DNA of 64,000 nucleotides, taken from the NCBI GenBank assembly GCA_965248715.1, contig CBDFKB010000006.1:124001-188000 (forward strand), read 5' to 3'. A program made the position numbers and the translations under genes. Positions 7,871 through 16,845 of this stretch are shown one piece after another. The notes below the pieces were generated by a model. It worked only from the letters and a program-made list of their open reading frames with translations. It ran no database searches and was not told where the DNA came from. Every line of letters starts with the position of its first letter. Within the stretch, counting starts at the first letter, position 1. The stretch comes from CBDFKB01 sp965248715. GTDB taxonomy: Bacteria; Pseudomonadota; Alphaproteobacteria; Rhizobiales; Rhizobiaceae.

Positions 7871-10669
7871 CTACTCGGCCGCCTGACGCGCTGGCACCTG
7901 CTCTACCCGTGCAGCACAATATTTGAACTCGGGTATTTTGCCGAAAGGATCAAGCTTGGGGTTGGTCAGTCGGTTGGCAGGAGCTTCATTAAAGCAAAAT
8001 GGCACGAACACCATATTCTCGGCAACGTCGCGGTCTTCGCGCAGCACCGCATCGATCGCGCCACGGCGGGTGGTAACGCGCACCATCTGCCCGGCGGTAA
8101 AACCGTGCCTGTGTATGTCACGGCCATTCATCGCGGCAATGCCTTCCGGCTCGATTTCATCGAGCACAGCCGACCGGCGGGTCATGGCGCCGGTATGCCA
8201 ATGTTCCAGCAACCTGCCGGTGGTCAAGACCAGCGGGTATTCCTGGTCCGGCACTTCATCTGGCGCCAACAGATCGGCCGGCACGATTTTGCCGCGGCCG
8301 TCAGCGGTCGGAAACCCTTCACGAAAGATGATGGCATTGCCGGGCTTGTCCGGCGCATCTGCCGGGTAAGTTACCGATCCTTCCTTTTCCAAACGCTGCC
8401 AGTCGATATTGTTGAGGGATGGCATCACCTGCTGCATTTCGCGGTAGATGTCGCTTGGGTCCTGATAGTCCCACCCAAGGCCGAGGCCGTTGGCGATTTC
8501 CATCACCAATTGCCAATCCTGGCGCGCCTCGCCCGGTGGTGAAATCGCCGGCCGGCCGAGCTGCACCTGACGGTTGGTGTTGGTGTAGGTGCCGGATTTT
8601 TCCGCATGGGCGGAGGCTGGAAACACCACGTCGGCATGCCAGGCGGTTTCGGTCAGGAAAATATCCTGCACCACCAAATGGTCAAGTTTGGCCAGCGCGG
8701 CGCGAGCGTGGATCTGGTCCGGGTCCGACATCGCCGGGTTTTCGCCTAGAATATACATGCCGGTAATCTGGCCGTCATGGATCGCATCGATGATTTCGAC
8801 CACGGTTAGCCCGCGTTTGGGATCAAGGGTGCGGCCCCACAGATCGACATAGCCGTCGCGGATGTCTGCGCTCTCGACCGATTTATAATCAGGGAAAAAC
8901 ATCGGGATCAGGCCGGCGTCGGAGGCGCCCTGGACATTGTTTTGCCCGCGCAGCGGATGCAGGCCGGTTCCATCGCGGCCGACCTGGCCGGTAATCAGCG
9001 CCAGCGCGATCAAACATCGGGCATTGTCGGTGCCGTGGGTGTGCTGGGAGATACCCATGCCCCAAAAGATGATCGAGCGTTCCGAGGTCGCGTAGATGCG
9101 CGCCACCTCACGGATAATATCGCCATTAATGCCGCATACCGGCGCCATCGCTTCCGGCGAAAATTCAACCACCTTTTCCTTCAGCGCTGCAAATCCGGAG
9201 ACATTGGCCTGAATATATTGCTGATCGTAAAGTTCTTCCGCAATGATGACGTGCAGCATCGCATTTAACAAGGCAACGTCGCTACCGGGGGTAAAGCGCA
9301 GCGCATAGTCGGCATGGCGCATCAATTCCTGGCCGCGTGGGTCCATGACGATCAATTTAGCGCCGCGCTTGACAGCTTGTTTGAGATAGGTGGCCGCAAC
9401 CGGATGATTTTGCGATGGCCGGGCGCCGATGACGATGATGCAATCGGCTTTGTCGGCGGCGGTAAACGGTGCCGAGACCGCACCTGAACCGATGCCTTCC
9501 AACAAGGCGGCAACCGATGAGGCATGGCACAGTCTTGTGCAGTGATCGACATTGTTGGTGCCAAAACCCTGGCGCACCAGTTTCTGGAATAAATAGGCCT
9601 CCTCGTTGGTGCACTTGGCGGAACCGAAACCGGCCAGCGCAGCACTTCCCTTTCCCTCCAGGATCGATTTGAACCCGCTAACCGCACGTTCAATCGCCTC
9701 GGCCCAACTGGCCTCGCGGAAATAGTTGGAAACATCATCTCGGCCAATCGCGACATCACCGCGTTTGGGCGCGTCGTGGCGCCGGATCAACGGCTTGGTC
9801 AAACGGTCGCGGTGGCGCACATAGTCAAAACCGAACCGGCCCTTGACGCAGAGCCGGTTTTCATTGGCCGGCCCGTCGCGCCCGTCGACCTGCACGATCA
9901 CGTCATCCTTGACATAGACTTTGGTTAGACAGCCAACGCCGCAAAATGGGCACAAGCTATCGACTACATCGTCGAAATCAGTCACCGCGCGGGTTTTGAA
10001 TTCCGCATCCATCAAGGCCTTTTCATAAAGCGCCCCGGTCGGGCAGGCCTGAACGCACTCGCCGCAGGTAACGCAGGTCGAATGCCCCATCGGATCAGCC
10101 AGATCGAACACCGGCACCGAGCCCGCACCGCGTCCCGCCATGCCGATCACATCGTTGACCTGCACCTCGCGGCAAGCCCGCACACAGGCGCCACAAGCGA
10201 TGCAGGCATCGAAATTGACCGCGATCGCCGGATTGGTGATGTCAAACCCGCAATCGGCTTGTGAAGCGGCAAATTTGGAGCCAAAGCATTCGCTGCCAGC
10301 AATCCCCATTTCGCCGGCCCAGTGCCAAAATTGCGACTGGTCGTCCGGGCTTTCCTTGGGTGCAGGCATATCGGCGGCCAATAGTTCGAACACCATTTCG
10401 CGCGACTTTGCCGCCCGCTCGCTGGCGGTCTTGACCTTCATGCCGTCGGTGACCTTGCGCACGCAGGAAGCGGCCAGCACCCGCTCGCCTTCGATTTCGA
10501 CCATGCAGGCGCGGCAATTGCCATCTGGCCGGTATCCGGGCGCATCGAGATGACACAGATGGGGTATCGACGTTCCCTCACGCTTGGCGACCGACCAGAT
10601 GGTCTCACCTTCGCTGGCCAGCACATTTCTGCCGTCGAGCGTGAACCTGATTGATTGGTCGTCGTTCAT
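7871..10669 (-). CDS. fdsA: Formate dehydrogenase catalytic (alpha) subunit, NAD-dependent type
   Basis: Molybdopterin formate dehydrogenase alpha subunit (about 932 aa) that oxidises formate to CO2 in the cytoplasm. In order it shows an N-terminal 2Fe-2S ferredoxin domain (cysteines in CHLDAPGYRPDGNCRACM and AASC), two 4Fe-4S motifs (CIACGACVRACREV, CVTCGECVQACPTGAL), a third cluster (CPFCGVGCL), then the bis-MGD domains. The metal ligand is Cys, in CTRLCHASS, not selenocysteine. ATG 10669 was preferred over an upstream frame extension because gagga lies just before it. It is the last gene of a minus-strand operon with the fused diaphorase subunit at 11938-13644. Confidence 0.95.
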   Translation of the reverse strand: MNDDQSIRFTLDGRNVLASEGETIWSVAKREGTSIPHLCHLDAPGYRPDGNCRACMVEIEGERVLAASCVRKVTDGMKVKTASERAAKSREMVFELLAADMPAPKESPDDQSQFWHWAGEMGIAGSECFGSKFAASQADCGFDITNPAIAVNFDACIACGACVRACREVQVNDVIGMAGRGAGSVPVFDLADPMGHSTCVTCGECVQACPTGALYEKALMDAEFKTRAVTDFDDVVDSLCPFCGVGCLTKVYVKDDVIVQVDGRDGPANENRLCVKGRFGFDYVRHRDRLTKPLIRRHDAPKRGDVAIGRDDVSNYFREASWAEAIERAVSGFKSILEGKGSAALAGFGSAKCTNEEAYLFQKLVRQGFGTNNVDHCTRLCHASSVAALLEGIGSGAVSAPFTAADKADCIIVIGARPSQNHPVAATYLKQAVKRGAKLIVMDPRGQELMRHADYALRFTPGSDVALLNAMLHVIIAEELYDQQYIQANVSGFAALKEKVVEFSPEAMAPVCGINGDIIREVARIYATSERSIIFWGMGISQHTHGTDNARCLIALALITGQVGRDGTGLHPLRGQNNVQGASDAGLIPMFFPDYKSVESADIRDGYVDLWGRTLDPKRGLTVVEIIDAIHDGQITGMYILGENPAMSDPDQIHARAALAKLDHLVVQDIFLTETAWHADVVFPASAHAEKSGTYTNTNRQVQLGRPAISPPGEARQDWQLVMEIANGLGLGWDYQDPSDIYREMQQVMPSLNNIDWQRLEKEGSVTYPADAPDKPGNAIIFREGFPTADGRGKIVPADLLAPDEVPDQEYPLVLTTGRLLEHWHTGAMTRRSAVLDEIEPEGIAAMNGRDIHRHGFTAGQMVRVTTRRGAIDAVLREDRDVAENMVFVPFCFNEAPANRLTNPKLDPFGKIPEFKYCAARVEQVPARQAAE

Positions 10670-10685
10670 CTTGTCAGTTCCTCGG

Positions 10686-10973
10686 TCAGCATCCCTCGAC
10701 AATGAGGAATTTCCCCACCGCCGCTTCTTGTCTGATTTTCATTGCCGCCTGGTATTCTGGCGAATGGTACCAATCGTGCGCTGCCTGGCGGTTGGGAAAT
10801 TCGATCACCACCACACGAATGCCGTCGATATAATTTTCCAACACTTCCAGTTCACCGCCACGGGCGAGATATTTGCCGCCGAATTTATCGGTAATGGGGC
10901 CAGCAAGCGCTGCATATTCCTTGAAGCGATCTAGGTCAGTAACGTCGACCTGGGCGATCATGTAAGCGGTCAT
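10686..10973 (-). CDS. DUF1330 family protein
   Basis: Protein of 95 aa with the ferredoxin-like alpha/beta fold of DUF1330. Typical patterns are AYMIAQVDVTDLDRFKEYA at the N-terminus and RVVVIEFPNRQAAHDWYHSP in the second half. Members are small dimeric proteins of unknown function. It sits 16 bp upstream of fdsA in the same direction, inside the formate dehydrogenase operon, so it is probably co-transcribed. There is no evidence in the sequence for a direct role in formate oxidation. Confidence 0.88.
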   Translation of the reverse strand: MTAYMIAQVDVTDLDRFKEYAALAGPITDKFGGKYLARGGELEVLENYIDGIRVVVIEFPNRQAAHDWYHSPEYQAAMKIRQEAAVGKFLIVEGC

Positions 10974-10977
10974 TGCC

Positions 10978-11628
10978 TCAACTCCTCTTTAGCGCCGCAA
11001 ATAACAGGCCGAAGCCGAGCATACTTAGTAGCGCTCCGATTGTTGCATCGATCCGACGCTTAAACGATTGATAAAAACGGGTCATGCCTGTTGTGGAAAA
11101 TGAAAGCGCCCACGCGATATGGCCGGCGAATGACAAAAAACCATTGCCAACGACAATTGCTACCGCCACCCAAACGGGAGCATCCGGGCGGATGACCAGT
11201 GCCGCGATTGCCATCCAATGCATTGCTGCTTTGGGATTGGTCATTTGCAAGGTAAGCCCCTGGCAAAACAGCACAAAACTTGAAGCTGGAACGCGCGCTG
11301 GTGGTGCGGAGAAAGCGTTGTCATGCCACGCTGAGCGCAGATATTTGAAGGCCAGCCACAAAAGATATAGTCCGCCAACAATCTTCAGCGTGACGGCAAA
11401 CCAAGCAAAACTGGCCAAAACCGCGGTCAGGCCGAACACCGCTAAAGATGCCCAGATCACTGAGCCGGTTGATATGCCACATGCGATCGCAACGCCCGTA
11501 CCGCGCGAAACCCCCATGGAGGCGCCGACAATTGCCAGTATGTTCGGTCCCGGGCTAAGGAGACCAATCCCAAACGCAAAATAGGCCGTCAGCAAATAGG
11601 GACCGTATTCAAGCAATCCTGCGGTCAT
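10978..11628 (-). CDS. LysE/RhtB family exporter
   Basis: Inner-membrane amino-acid or metabolite exporter of the LysE/RhtB family (216 aa), with six hydrophobic segments. The N-terminal FGIGLLSPGPNILAIVG carries the family's conserved SPGPN motif. The start codon overlaps the cupin stop codon (ATGA, 11625-11628), which means translational coupling. Finding an exporter in a formate dehydrogenase operon is unexpected. The substrate cannot be told from sequence. Confidence 0.9.
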   Translation of the reverse strand: MTAGLLEYGPYLLTAYFAFGIGLLSPGPNILAIVGASMGVSRGTGVAIACGISTGSVIWASLAVFGLTAVLASFAWFAVTLKIVGGLYLLWLAFKYLRSAWHDNAFSAPPARVPASSFVLFCQGLTLQMTNPKAAMHWMAIAALVIRPDAPVWVAVAIVVGNGFLSFAGHIAWALSFSTTGMTRFYQSFKRRIDATIGALLSMLGFGLLFAALKRS

Positions 11629-11906
11629 TTAAATTCCACCTCGACGAACGAATATTCGAAATCATTGGCGTTGATGACGTTATGGTGGACGCCCTTGTTG
11701 CGGAAATAGGAAACCCCCTGTTTCAGCTCCGCTAAGGTTTCGGCGCCATCCGGCGCGACGATTTTTAGGGTCCCGTCGGCGCCCGGCACCACCACATAAT
11801 CATATTCGTGAATATGCACACCGGTTTCCGCACCCGGCGCAAAACGCCATTCGGTGACCCTGGTGCGTTCATTGTCGATCTGGGTCGTGCCTGTTGCTTG
11901 TTTCAT
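11625..11906 (-). CDS. Small cupin-domain protein
   Basis: Single-domain cupin of 93 aa. Metal-type residues are visible in GVHIHEYDYVVVPG (two His, then a later Glu) and HHNVINANDFEYSFVEVEF. It resembles small cupins that bind metal and a carboxylate or act as sensors; no reaction can be assigned. It lies 31 bp downstream of the fused diaphorase gene and overlaps lysE-like by 4 bp. Confidence 0.82.
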   Translation of the reverse strand: MKQATGTTQIDNERTRVTEWRFAPGAETGVHIHEYDYVVVPGADGTLKIVAPDGAETLAELKQGVSYFRNKGVHHNVINANDFEYSFVEVEFK

Positions 11907-11937
11907 TTGCCTCTCCTCACGCGGATAAAAATTGCCG

Positions 11938-13644
11938 CTATAAATCTTCCCTAAAATGCACCAGCAGATGGTTGACCGGATTGGGCGCCGCCTGGCCGAG
12001 GCCGCAAATCGACGCGTCGCGCATCACGGTTTCCAGATCGCGGATCGCGGTCTCATCGAGAGGCTCGCCGCTTGCCAACATGGTGAGCATTTTTTCCGTG
12101 CCGCCACGGCACGGGGTGCACTGACCGCAGCTTTCATGTTTGAAGAACCGCAACAAATTGAGCGTTACCGCCTTAATGCTGTCCTGGTCGGACAGGATCA
12201 CAATCGCATGGCTGCCAACAAATGCATCGAACTCGGCCAGCCGGCCGCCGAAATCAAGCGGGATATCGTCAAGATGGGCCGGCAGAATGCCACCGGAAGC
12301 GCCACCGGGCAGATAGGCCTTAAATTCGTGCCCCTCAACCATGCCGCCGCAATAGTCATCGATCAGTTCACGAACCGTAATGCCAGCCGGCGCCAGTTTG
12401 ACACCCGGATCGTTTACCCGGCCCGATACTGACCAGGAACGCACCCCCGGGTGGCCATCGCGCCCCTTGGCGGCGAACCATTCCGGCCCGTTTTCGACGA
12501 TATCGCGCAGCCACCACAGGGTCTCCACATTGTGGTTGAGGGTCGGTTTTGCGAACAGGCCAACCTCGGCAATATATGGCGGGCGATGGCGCGGCATGCC
12601 GCGCTTGCCCTCGATCGATTCCAGCATCGCGCTTTCCTCGCCGCAAATATAGGCCCCGGCGCCGCGTCTTAGTTCGATATAGCCCGGTGCAATCGTGCCC
12701 TGCGCTTCGAGCGCGGCAATCTCGCGCCTAAGGATTTCCAGCACCGCCGGATATTCGCCGCGCATATACAAATAGATCCGCTCCGCCTCCACCACATGGG
12801 CGGCGATCAACGCACCTTCGAACATGCGGTGCGGGTCGGATTCCAGGAAATAGCGATCCTTGAACGTGCCAGGTTCCCCCTCGTCGCCATTGACGGTCAT
12901 CAGCCGTGGCCCGGTGAAACCACGCACAATCTTCCATTTGCTGCCGGCGGGAAACCCGGCCCCGCCCAATCCGCGCAGCCCGGCATCGCCCACCATGGTG
13001 ATCAGCTGATTGGCAGAATGGGCACCGGCCCGCACCTTCATCAGCGCGTCGTAGCCGCCATCGGCCAGATAGGTTTCAAGATCGATATAAACCGGAACTT
13101 CAGTTTCGAGATCGCCAGCGCTTATCAGTTCGCCAATGCCGCCGGCCGTAGCGTGGTCGATCTCGCGGTTGCCCGCCCGTGCCGCCGGTGCGGTGGCGCA
13201 ACGCCCCATGCAAGGCGCGCGCACGATGCGAACCTTTTGTGGGTCGTTACCGGCTTCCAGTTCGCCGATCAATGTCTCGGCGCCGGCCAGCATGCAGGAA
13301 AGGGAATCGCACACGCGCACCGTCACTGGCGGCGGCGGTGCCTCGCCCTCTTTGACGATATCGAAATGGTCGTAGAACGACGCCACCTCATAGATTTCCG
13401 CCTGAGACAGGCGCATCTCAAACGCCAGCGCGCGCAAATGGCGAGCGCTCAAATGTCCGCATCGGTCTTGAATTTTGTGCAAATGCTCGATCAATAAATC
13501 GCGGTCACCGGGCGCTGCACCAAGCATGGCCTGAACCTCCACAAGTGCCGCTTCATCAAGCTGGCGGCCCTTCACCTTGTGGGTATTGCGCCCCTTGCGC
13601 ATCGGATTACCGGCCGTTTCTGCGGCCATATGCTTTGCGGACAT
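11938..13644 (-). CDS. fdsGB: Fused NuoE/NuoF-like diaphorase subunit of formate dehydrogenase
   Basis: NADH-side electron transfer subunit (568 aa). Residues ~30-185 are a thioredoxin-like NuoE/FdsG domain with 2Fe-2S ligands in VCDSLSCM and APCMGRCATAP. Residues ~200-568 are NuoF/FdsB with the FMN/NAD-binding GLRGLGGAGFPAGSKW, NGDEGEPGTFKDR and the 4Fe-4S motif ESCGQCTPCR. In Cupriavidus and Rhodobacter-type systems FdsG and FdsB are separate proteins, and here they are one chain. It is first in the operon and passes formate electrons to NAD+. Start ATG 13644 is the first possible; Met6 or Met15 cannot be excluded. Confidence 0.93.
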   Translation of the reverse strand: MSAKHMAAETAGNPMRKGRNTHKVKGRQLDEAALVEVQAMLGAAPGDRDLLIEHLHKIQDRCGHLSARHLRALAFEMRLSQAEIYEVASFYDHFDIVKEGEAPPPPVTVRVCDSLSCMLAGAETLIGELEAGNDPQKVRIVRAPCMGRCATAPAARAGNREIDHATAGGIGELISAGDLETEVPVYIDLETYLADGGYDALMKVRAGAHSANQLITMVGDAGLRGLGGAGFPAGSKWKIVRGFTGPRLMTVNGDEGEPGTFKDRYFLESDPHRMFEGALIAAHVVEAERIYLYMRGEYPAVLEILRREIAALEAQGTIAPGYIELRRGAGAYICGEESAMLESIEGKRGMPRHRPPYIAEVGLFAKPTLNHNVETLWWLRDIVENGPEWFAAKGRDGHPGVRSWSVSGRVNDPGVKLAPAGITVRELIDDYCGGMVEGHEFKAYLPGGASGGILPAHLDDIPLDFGGRLAEFDAFVGSHAIVILSDQDSIKAVTLNLLRFFKHESCGQCTPCRGGTEKMLTMLASGEPLDETAIRDLETVMRDASICGLGQAAPNPVNHLLVHFREDL

Positions 13645-13885
13645 GAGGTTGAGCTGTTCCTATCTCGTCGCCGACCGACCCATTGTCGCGGCTGTTCGAA
13701 AAATGACCAGCGACGACTGCATGCGGCTTACGGTTTGCACATGCGGCACCCAAGATGCCGGCCACCAACCCGGGAACCCTGTCCGGACACCCCTTCCTAA
13801 TGACACATTGGGCGAGCATCAAGCCCCGATAGCACTGGTTGACCCATCTTGTTGGGTGTTGAGCACTCGAATTTCCTCGACAATT

Positions 13886-13906
13886 ACATAAAGAAATGCT
13901 TATATG
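13886..13906. promoter_or_regulatory. Candidate ArsR-type operator upstream of bmt
   Basis: Imperfect dyad with half-sites acataaag and cttatatg separated by about 5 bases, 33 bp before the bmt start codon in an AT-rich stretch. It looks like operators of ArsR-family methionine/SAM-cycle regulators, and an ArsR-methyltransferase fusion is encoded at 44465-45445. I found no second good copy in the window. Confidence 0.5.
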
Positions 13907-13938
13907 ATTATATTCACTCTAATTATGGAATTTGAACC

Positions 13939-14952
13939 ATGGCACGCGACAATCCCCTCGCCGAGCTGCTGATCGAAAGAGGCGTGCTGTTGGCTGACGG
14001 CGCCACCGGCACCAACTTGTTCGCGCTCGGCCTTACCTCGGGTGACGCGCCTGAATTGTGGAATGTCGACAATCCCGACAAGGTTAGGCAATTGCATCGC
14101 GGATTTGTTGACGCCGGGGCCGACATCATTCTCACCAATTCCTTCGGTGGCACCCGCCACCGCTTAAAACTACACCAGGCCGACCACCGGGTACATGAAT
14201 TAAACCGCCACGCCGCCCTGCTGGCTCGCGAGGTCGCTGCAACCGCTAATCGGCGTGTAATCGTTGCCGGATCGGTTGGCCCGACTGGCGAATTGATGGT
14301 GCCGCTTGGCGAATTGACCCCCGAACAGGCCGAGATTTCCTTTGGCGAACAGATCGACGGCTTAATCGACGGCGGCGCCGATGTGATCTGGATCGAAACC
14401 ATGTCAGCGGCCGAAGAAATGCGCGCCGCGGCCAATGCAGCGGCATCGCGCGGCATGCCCTACACCTTGACCGCATCGTTTGACACTGCGGGACGCACCA
14501 TGATGGGCCTGGCGCCAAGTGATATTCATGGGGTGTTACCGGGTGGTGAAAACGGCCCAACCGCGGTCGGCGCCAATTGCGGGGTTGGCGCGTCCGATCT
14601 GCTGGCGTCCCTGCTCGACATGACGGAAGCAAATGCCAGCGCAACCTTCATCGCCAAGGCCAATTGCGGCATCCCGCAAATTCGCGGCGATAAGGTGGAA
14701 TATACCGGCACGCCCGACTTGATGGCGAATTACGTGCACCTAGCGGTGGACGCCGGTGCCAGCATTATCGGCGGCTGCTGCGGTACTTCTTGCGATCATT
14801 TGGCGGCGATGCGCGATGCGCTAGACAATCATGTACGCGGACCACGGCCCAATATCGAGCAGATTACAGCGGGTATCGGCGATCTCGTCAATAAGACCGC
14901 TGCTGCTAATGATGACGCGCCAAAACGGCAGCGCCGCCGCCGGCGGGGGTAG
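13939..14952 (+). CDS. bmt: Betaine-homocysteine S-methyltransferase family protein
   Basis: Zinc-dependent methyltransferase of the homocysteine S-methyltransferase family (337 aa), likely moving a methyl group from glycine betaine or a related donor to homocysteine to make methionine. Zinc ligands are Cys214 (GANCG), Cys280 and Cys281 (GGCCGTS). LADGATGTNLF is the normal N-terminus. The last residues are a run of Arg (KRQRRRRRRG), a tail also seen on other proteins of the methyl pathway here. A likely operator lies just upstream. The donor is inferred from neighbours; S-methylmethionine is an alternative. Confidence 0.88.
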   Translation: MARDNPLAELLIERGVLLADGATGTNLFALGLTSGDAPELWNVDNPDKVRQLHRGFVDAGADIILTNSFGGTRHRLKLHQADHRVHELNRHAALLAREVAATANRRVIVAGSVGPTGELMVPLGELTPEQAEISFGEQIDGLIDGGADVIWIETMSAAEEMRAAANAAASRGMPYTLTASFDTAGRTMMGLAPSDIHGVLPGGENGPTAVGANCGVGASDLLASLLDMTEANASATFIAKANCGIPQIRGDKVEYTGTPDLMANYVHLAVDAGASIIGGCCGTSCDHLAAMRDALDNHVRGPRPNIEQITAGIGDLVNKTAAANDDAPKRQRRRRRG

Positions 14953-14988
14953 AACTTCGGGTCAAGACCCTAAACTTGGGAACACCGG

Positions 14989-15495
14989 CTAGGCAGATTT
15001 TTGTTCGGAGTGATTGTCCGGGGCGTGGCCGTTTATGCGGCCTTCCAAAATCCGTCGTTTGAAACCAGATAGCAATACTGAAGCAGCCTTCGTTGCCAGT
15101 TGATTTTCAGTGTCGCAACGGACATCTGGCTCGCCTACGGCTTTCGGCCACACTTTAGCAAGATCGTATCCCACCATATCGAACTCATCATAATCGACAA
15201 AGCGGCCCGAAGACCGATCCAGGGCATACAAGCAAAGCGCTTCAGACAATAATTTTCTGCCTGCTGCACTACGCGCTACACGTTTTGCCTTTTCCATGGA
15301 ATCAGAATGGAAACTTCGAAACCGCGCCCGCCATTCGGACACGGCATCATCTAGTTCCGGTGGATTAGAAAATGCGACACTCAACGTACTAACCTCTGGC
15401 TGACGTACTCTAGTGCGATTTTTGCGTGCTGACGAGTCCTGATCCTGCTGCCTGGGCAAAATCACGCTAGTTTCTCTGCCGCTAATATTAGTCAT
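14989..15495 (-). CDS. Hypothetical protein, partner of the upstream unknown gene
   Basis: 168 aa with no family I recognise. The first ~35 residues are polar and probably disordered. The middle has an alpha-helical look (SEWRARFRSFHSDSMEKAKR, then GRKLLSEALCLYALDRSSGR). There is no signal peptide or membrane segment. It overlaps the end of the upstream gene by 8 nt, so the two are probably translated together. An overlapping pair of small soluble proteins could be an effector/immunity or toxin/antitoxin pair, but nothing here proves it. Confidence 0.6.
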   Translation of the reverse strand: MTNISGRETSVILPRQQDQDSSARKNRTRVRQPEVSTLSVAFSNPPELDDAVSEWRARFRSFHSDSMEKAKRVARSAAGRKLLSEALCLYALDRSSGRFVDYDEFDMVGYDLAKVWPKAVGEPDVRCDTENQLATKAASVLLSGFKRRILEGRINGHAPDNHSEQKSA

Positions 15496-16126
15496 AGAAG
15501 GTTATCCTCGTGTTAATGCCGTATTTCTCCAACTCCTTTGCAACATTCACCAAATTTTCGCGTTTCCGGCCCGGCACACGTCCATATCTTCCCGATTTAT
15601 TGTTTAGCTCCCATTGGTACGAATCTTCGAATTCTCGAAGTACTAGCTCGCCGGAGATACGCCCTTTGCCACATTTTACCATTGAAGGATGGCCCAACTT
15701 GAAGTCCGATTTCTGATTGTGCCTATTGTACAGCACAAGCGGACCTTCTTCCCTGCGGCCAGCCGGCCAGTCAACCACTTCTTCCAGGCAGGTCAACACT
15801 TCACCCTGCTGTGAGACAGTGAACAGTATCGTCGCCTGAAAGCATATTCTTGTGTAATAATCATTGGATAGGTCGTGCGAGATCAACTGGCTGATTTGTG
15901 AACCTGACTGGTTGAGGTTAGAAAGCGTTAGAGGTGAAAACTTCTTTTCCCACTCTTCGAAGCCATACAATCTCCGCCACTGGCTTCCGACCAGACTCCG
16001 CACCGGCTCACGTGCTTTGCCGAACAATTCGTCCAAATCGGTCAATTCCAGCCCCGAATCAATCTGCCGTAATAATGATTCGGTAACACGAACAAGTATT
16101 TCCAGCAAACACCTGAATTTAAGCAA
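15488..16126 (-). CDS. Hypothetical protein with a toxin-associated-like C-terminal motif
   Basis: About 213 aa if translation starts at TTG 16126 (a second TTG is at 16108). There is no ATG in a sensible place: a longer frame up to 16264 would run 105 nt into the Fe-S gene. The C-terminal third reads KCGKGRISGELVL, then WELNNKSGRYGRVPGRK, then VAKELEKYGINTRITFY. This resembles a short C-terminal domain seen in polymorphic-toxin-like proteins, with GEL...NN.SG.Y.P and a terminal helix-strand (from memory, not searched). It overlaps the next gene by 8 nt. The start is uncertain, and it could be a 5'-truncated gene. Confidence 0.5.
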   Translation of the reverse strand: MLKFRCLLEILVRVTESLLRQIDSGLELTDLDELFGKAREPVRSLVGSQWRRLYGFEEWEKKFSPLTLSNLNQSGSQISQLISHDLSNDYYTRICFQATILFTVSQQGEVLTCLEEVVDWPAGRREEGPLVLYNRHNQKSDFKLGHPSMVKCGKGRISGELVLREFEDSYQWELNNKSGRYGRVPGRKRENLVNVAKELEKYGINTRITFYD

Positions 16127-16158
16127 GATTGAGGTTGAGCAGGTGTTCGCAAAATTTG

Positions 16159-16845
16159 CTATCCGACAAAAGCATCCATATGAAACCCTATTTGTTCTTG
16201 GATATACCGGTGATTGGTGCCGATTGGGCAGGCATCGCGCGCGCGGCATCCTAATGTTGCGCATACCGGTTCACTGCCACCTGCGATCCATTGCCGACAT
16301 GCCGGCACATCATATCCCAGTTCAGAAAATGCATGGACCGGGCAAGCCGTAAGGCACGGTTTTTCGGCGCAGGTCATACATGGATGTGCGCTTTTGGGCC
16401 GGCGCACCGGCGGTTCCGCATCGCTAAACACCAGGACCGCGCGAAACCCCAGCCATAGCCCATAACGCGGGTGAATGAGGATACCGAGTGGCGAAGGTTG
16501 GATGCCGCTTGCCCGCATTGCCCAACGCTGAAACGGCCTGATCGGTTTGCCAAACGGATAGAGCGCGATGGCACCATATTTGTTGGCGATTTCATCGATT
16601 GTCCGGCTGGTCCAGCGGTTCAAGGGGTCGCTTTGGCGGTCGGCAAATTCAGCCGATGCGCGAAAGATCGGCCATAGTTCGCCGCCGACATTGGCGATCA
16701 ACAGCGCGGAACGGCCGGCCATTTCCCGATCCTGTTGCCGGTCAAAATCACCCGCTTCGGTTAAAAACCAACCCAACGTGCGCAGGCCGGCCCGCTCCAG
16801 CGTGTCTTCCAACCGAACTTCGATTTTCATTGCAGAACGGGTCAT
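16159..16845 (-). CDS. Ferredoxin-like 4Fe-4S protein (QueG/RACo-partner-like)
   Basis: Soluble protein of 228 aa whose C-terminal ~90 residues carry cysteines for two 4Fe-4S clusters: CMTCAEKPCLTACPVHAF and, further on, CATLGCRARDACPIG. The arrangement is that of QueG/reductive-dehalogenase-like electron carriers, but without the B12-binding domain. The N-terminal half has no motif I know. It lies between the unknown pair and mttB on the same strand. It may feed electrons for corrinoid reactivation by the RACo-like protein (inference from context). Met6 at 16830 is an alternative start. Confidence 0.8.
   Translation of the reverse strand: MTRSAMKIEVRLEDTLERAGLRTLGWFLTEAGDFDRQQDREMAGRSALLIANVGGELWPIFRASAEFADRQSDPLNRWTSRTIDEIANKYGAIALYPFGKPIRPFQRWAMRASGIQPSPLGILIHPRYGLWLGFRAVLVFSDAEPPVRRPKSAHPCMTCAEKPCLTACPVHAFSELGYDVPACRQWIAGGSEPVCATLGCRARDACPIGTNHRYIQEQIGFHMDAFVG

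Noticed and set aside
7871..10669. Selenocysteine in formate dehydrogenase
   Set aside because: The metal-ligand position is an ordinary Cys codon in CTRLCHASS; there is no in-frame TGA.
12796..13497. 233-codon plus-strand frame
   Set aside because: Antisense to the fused NuoE/NuoF-like gene.
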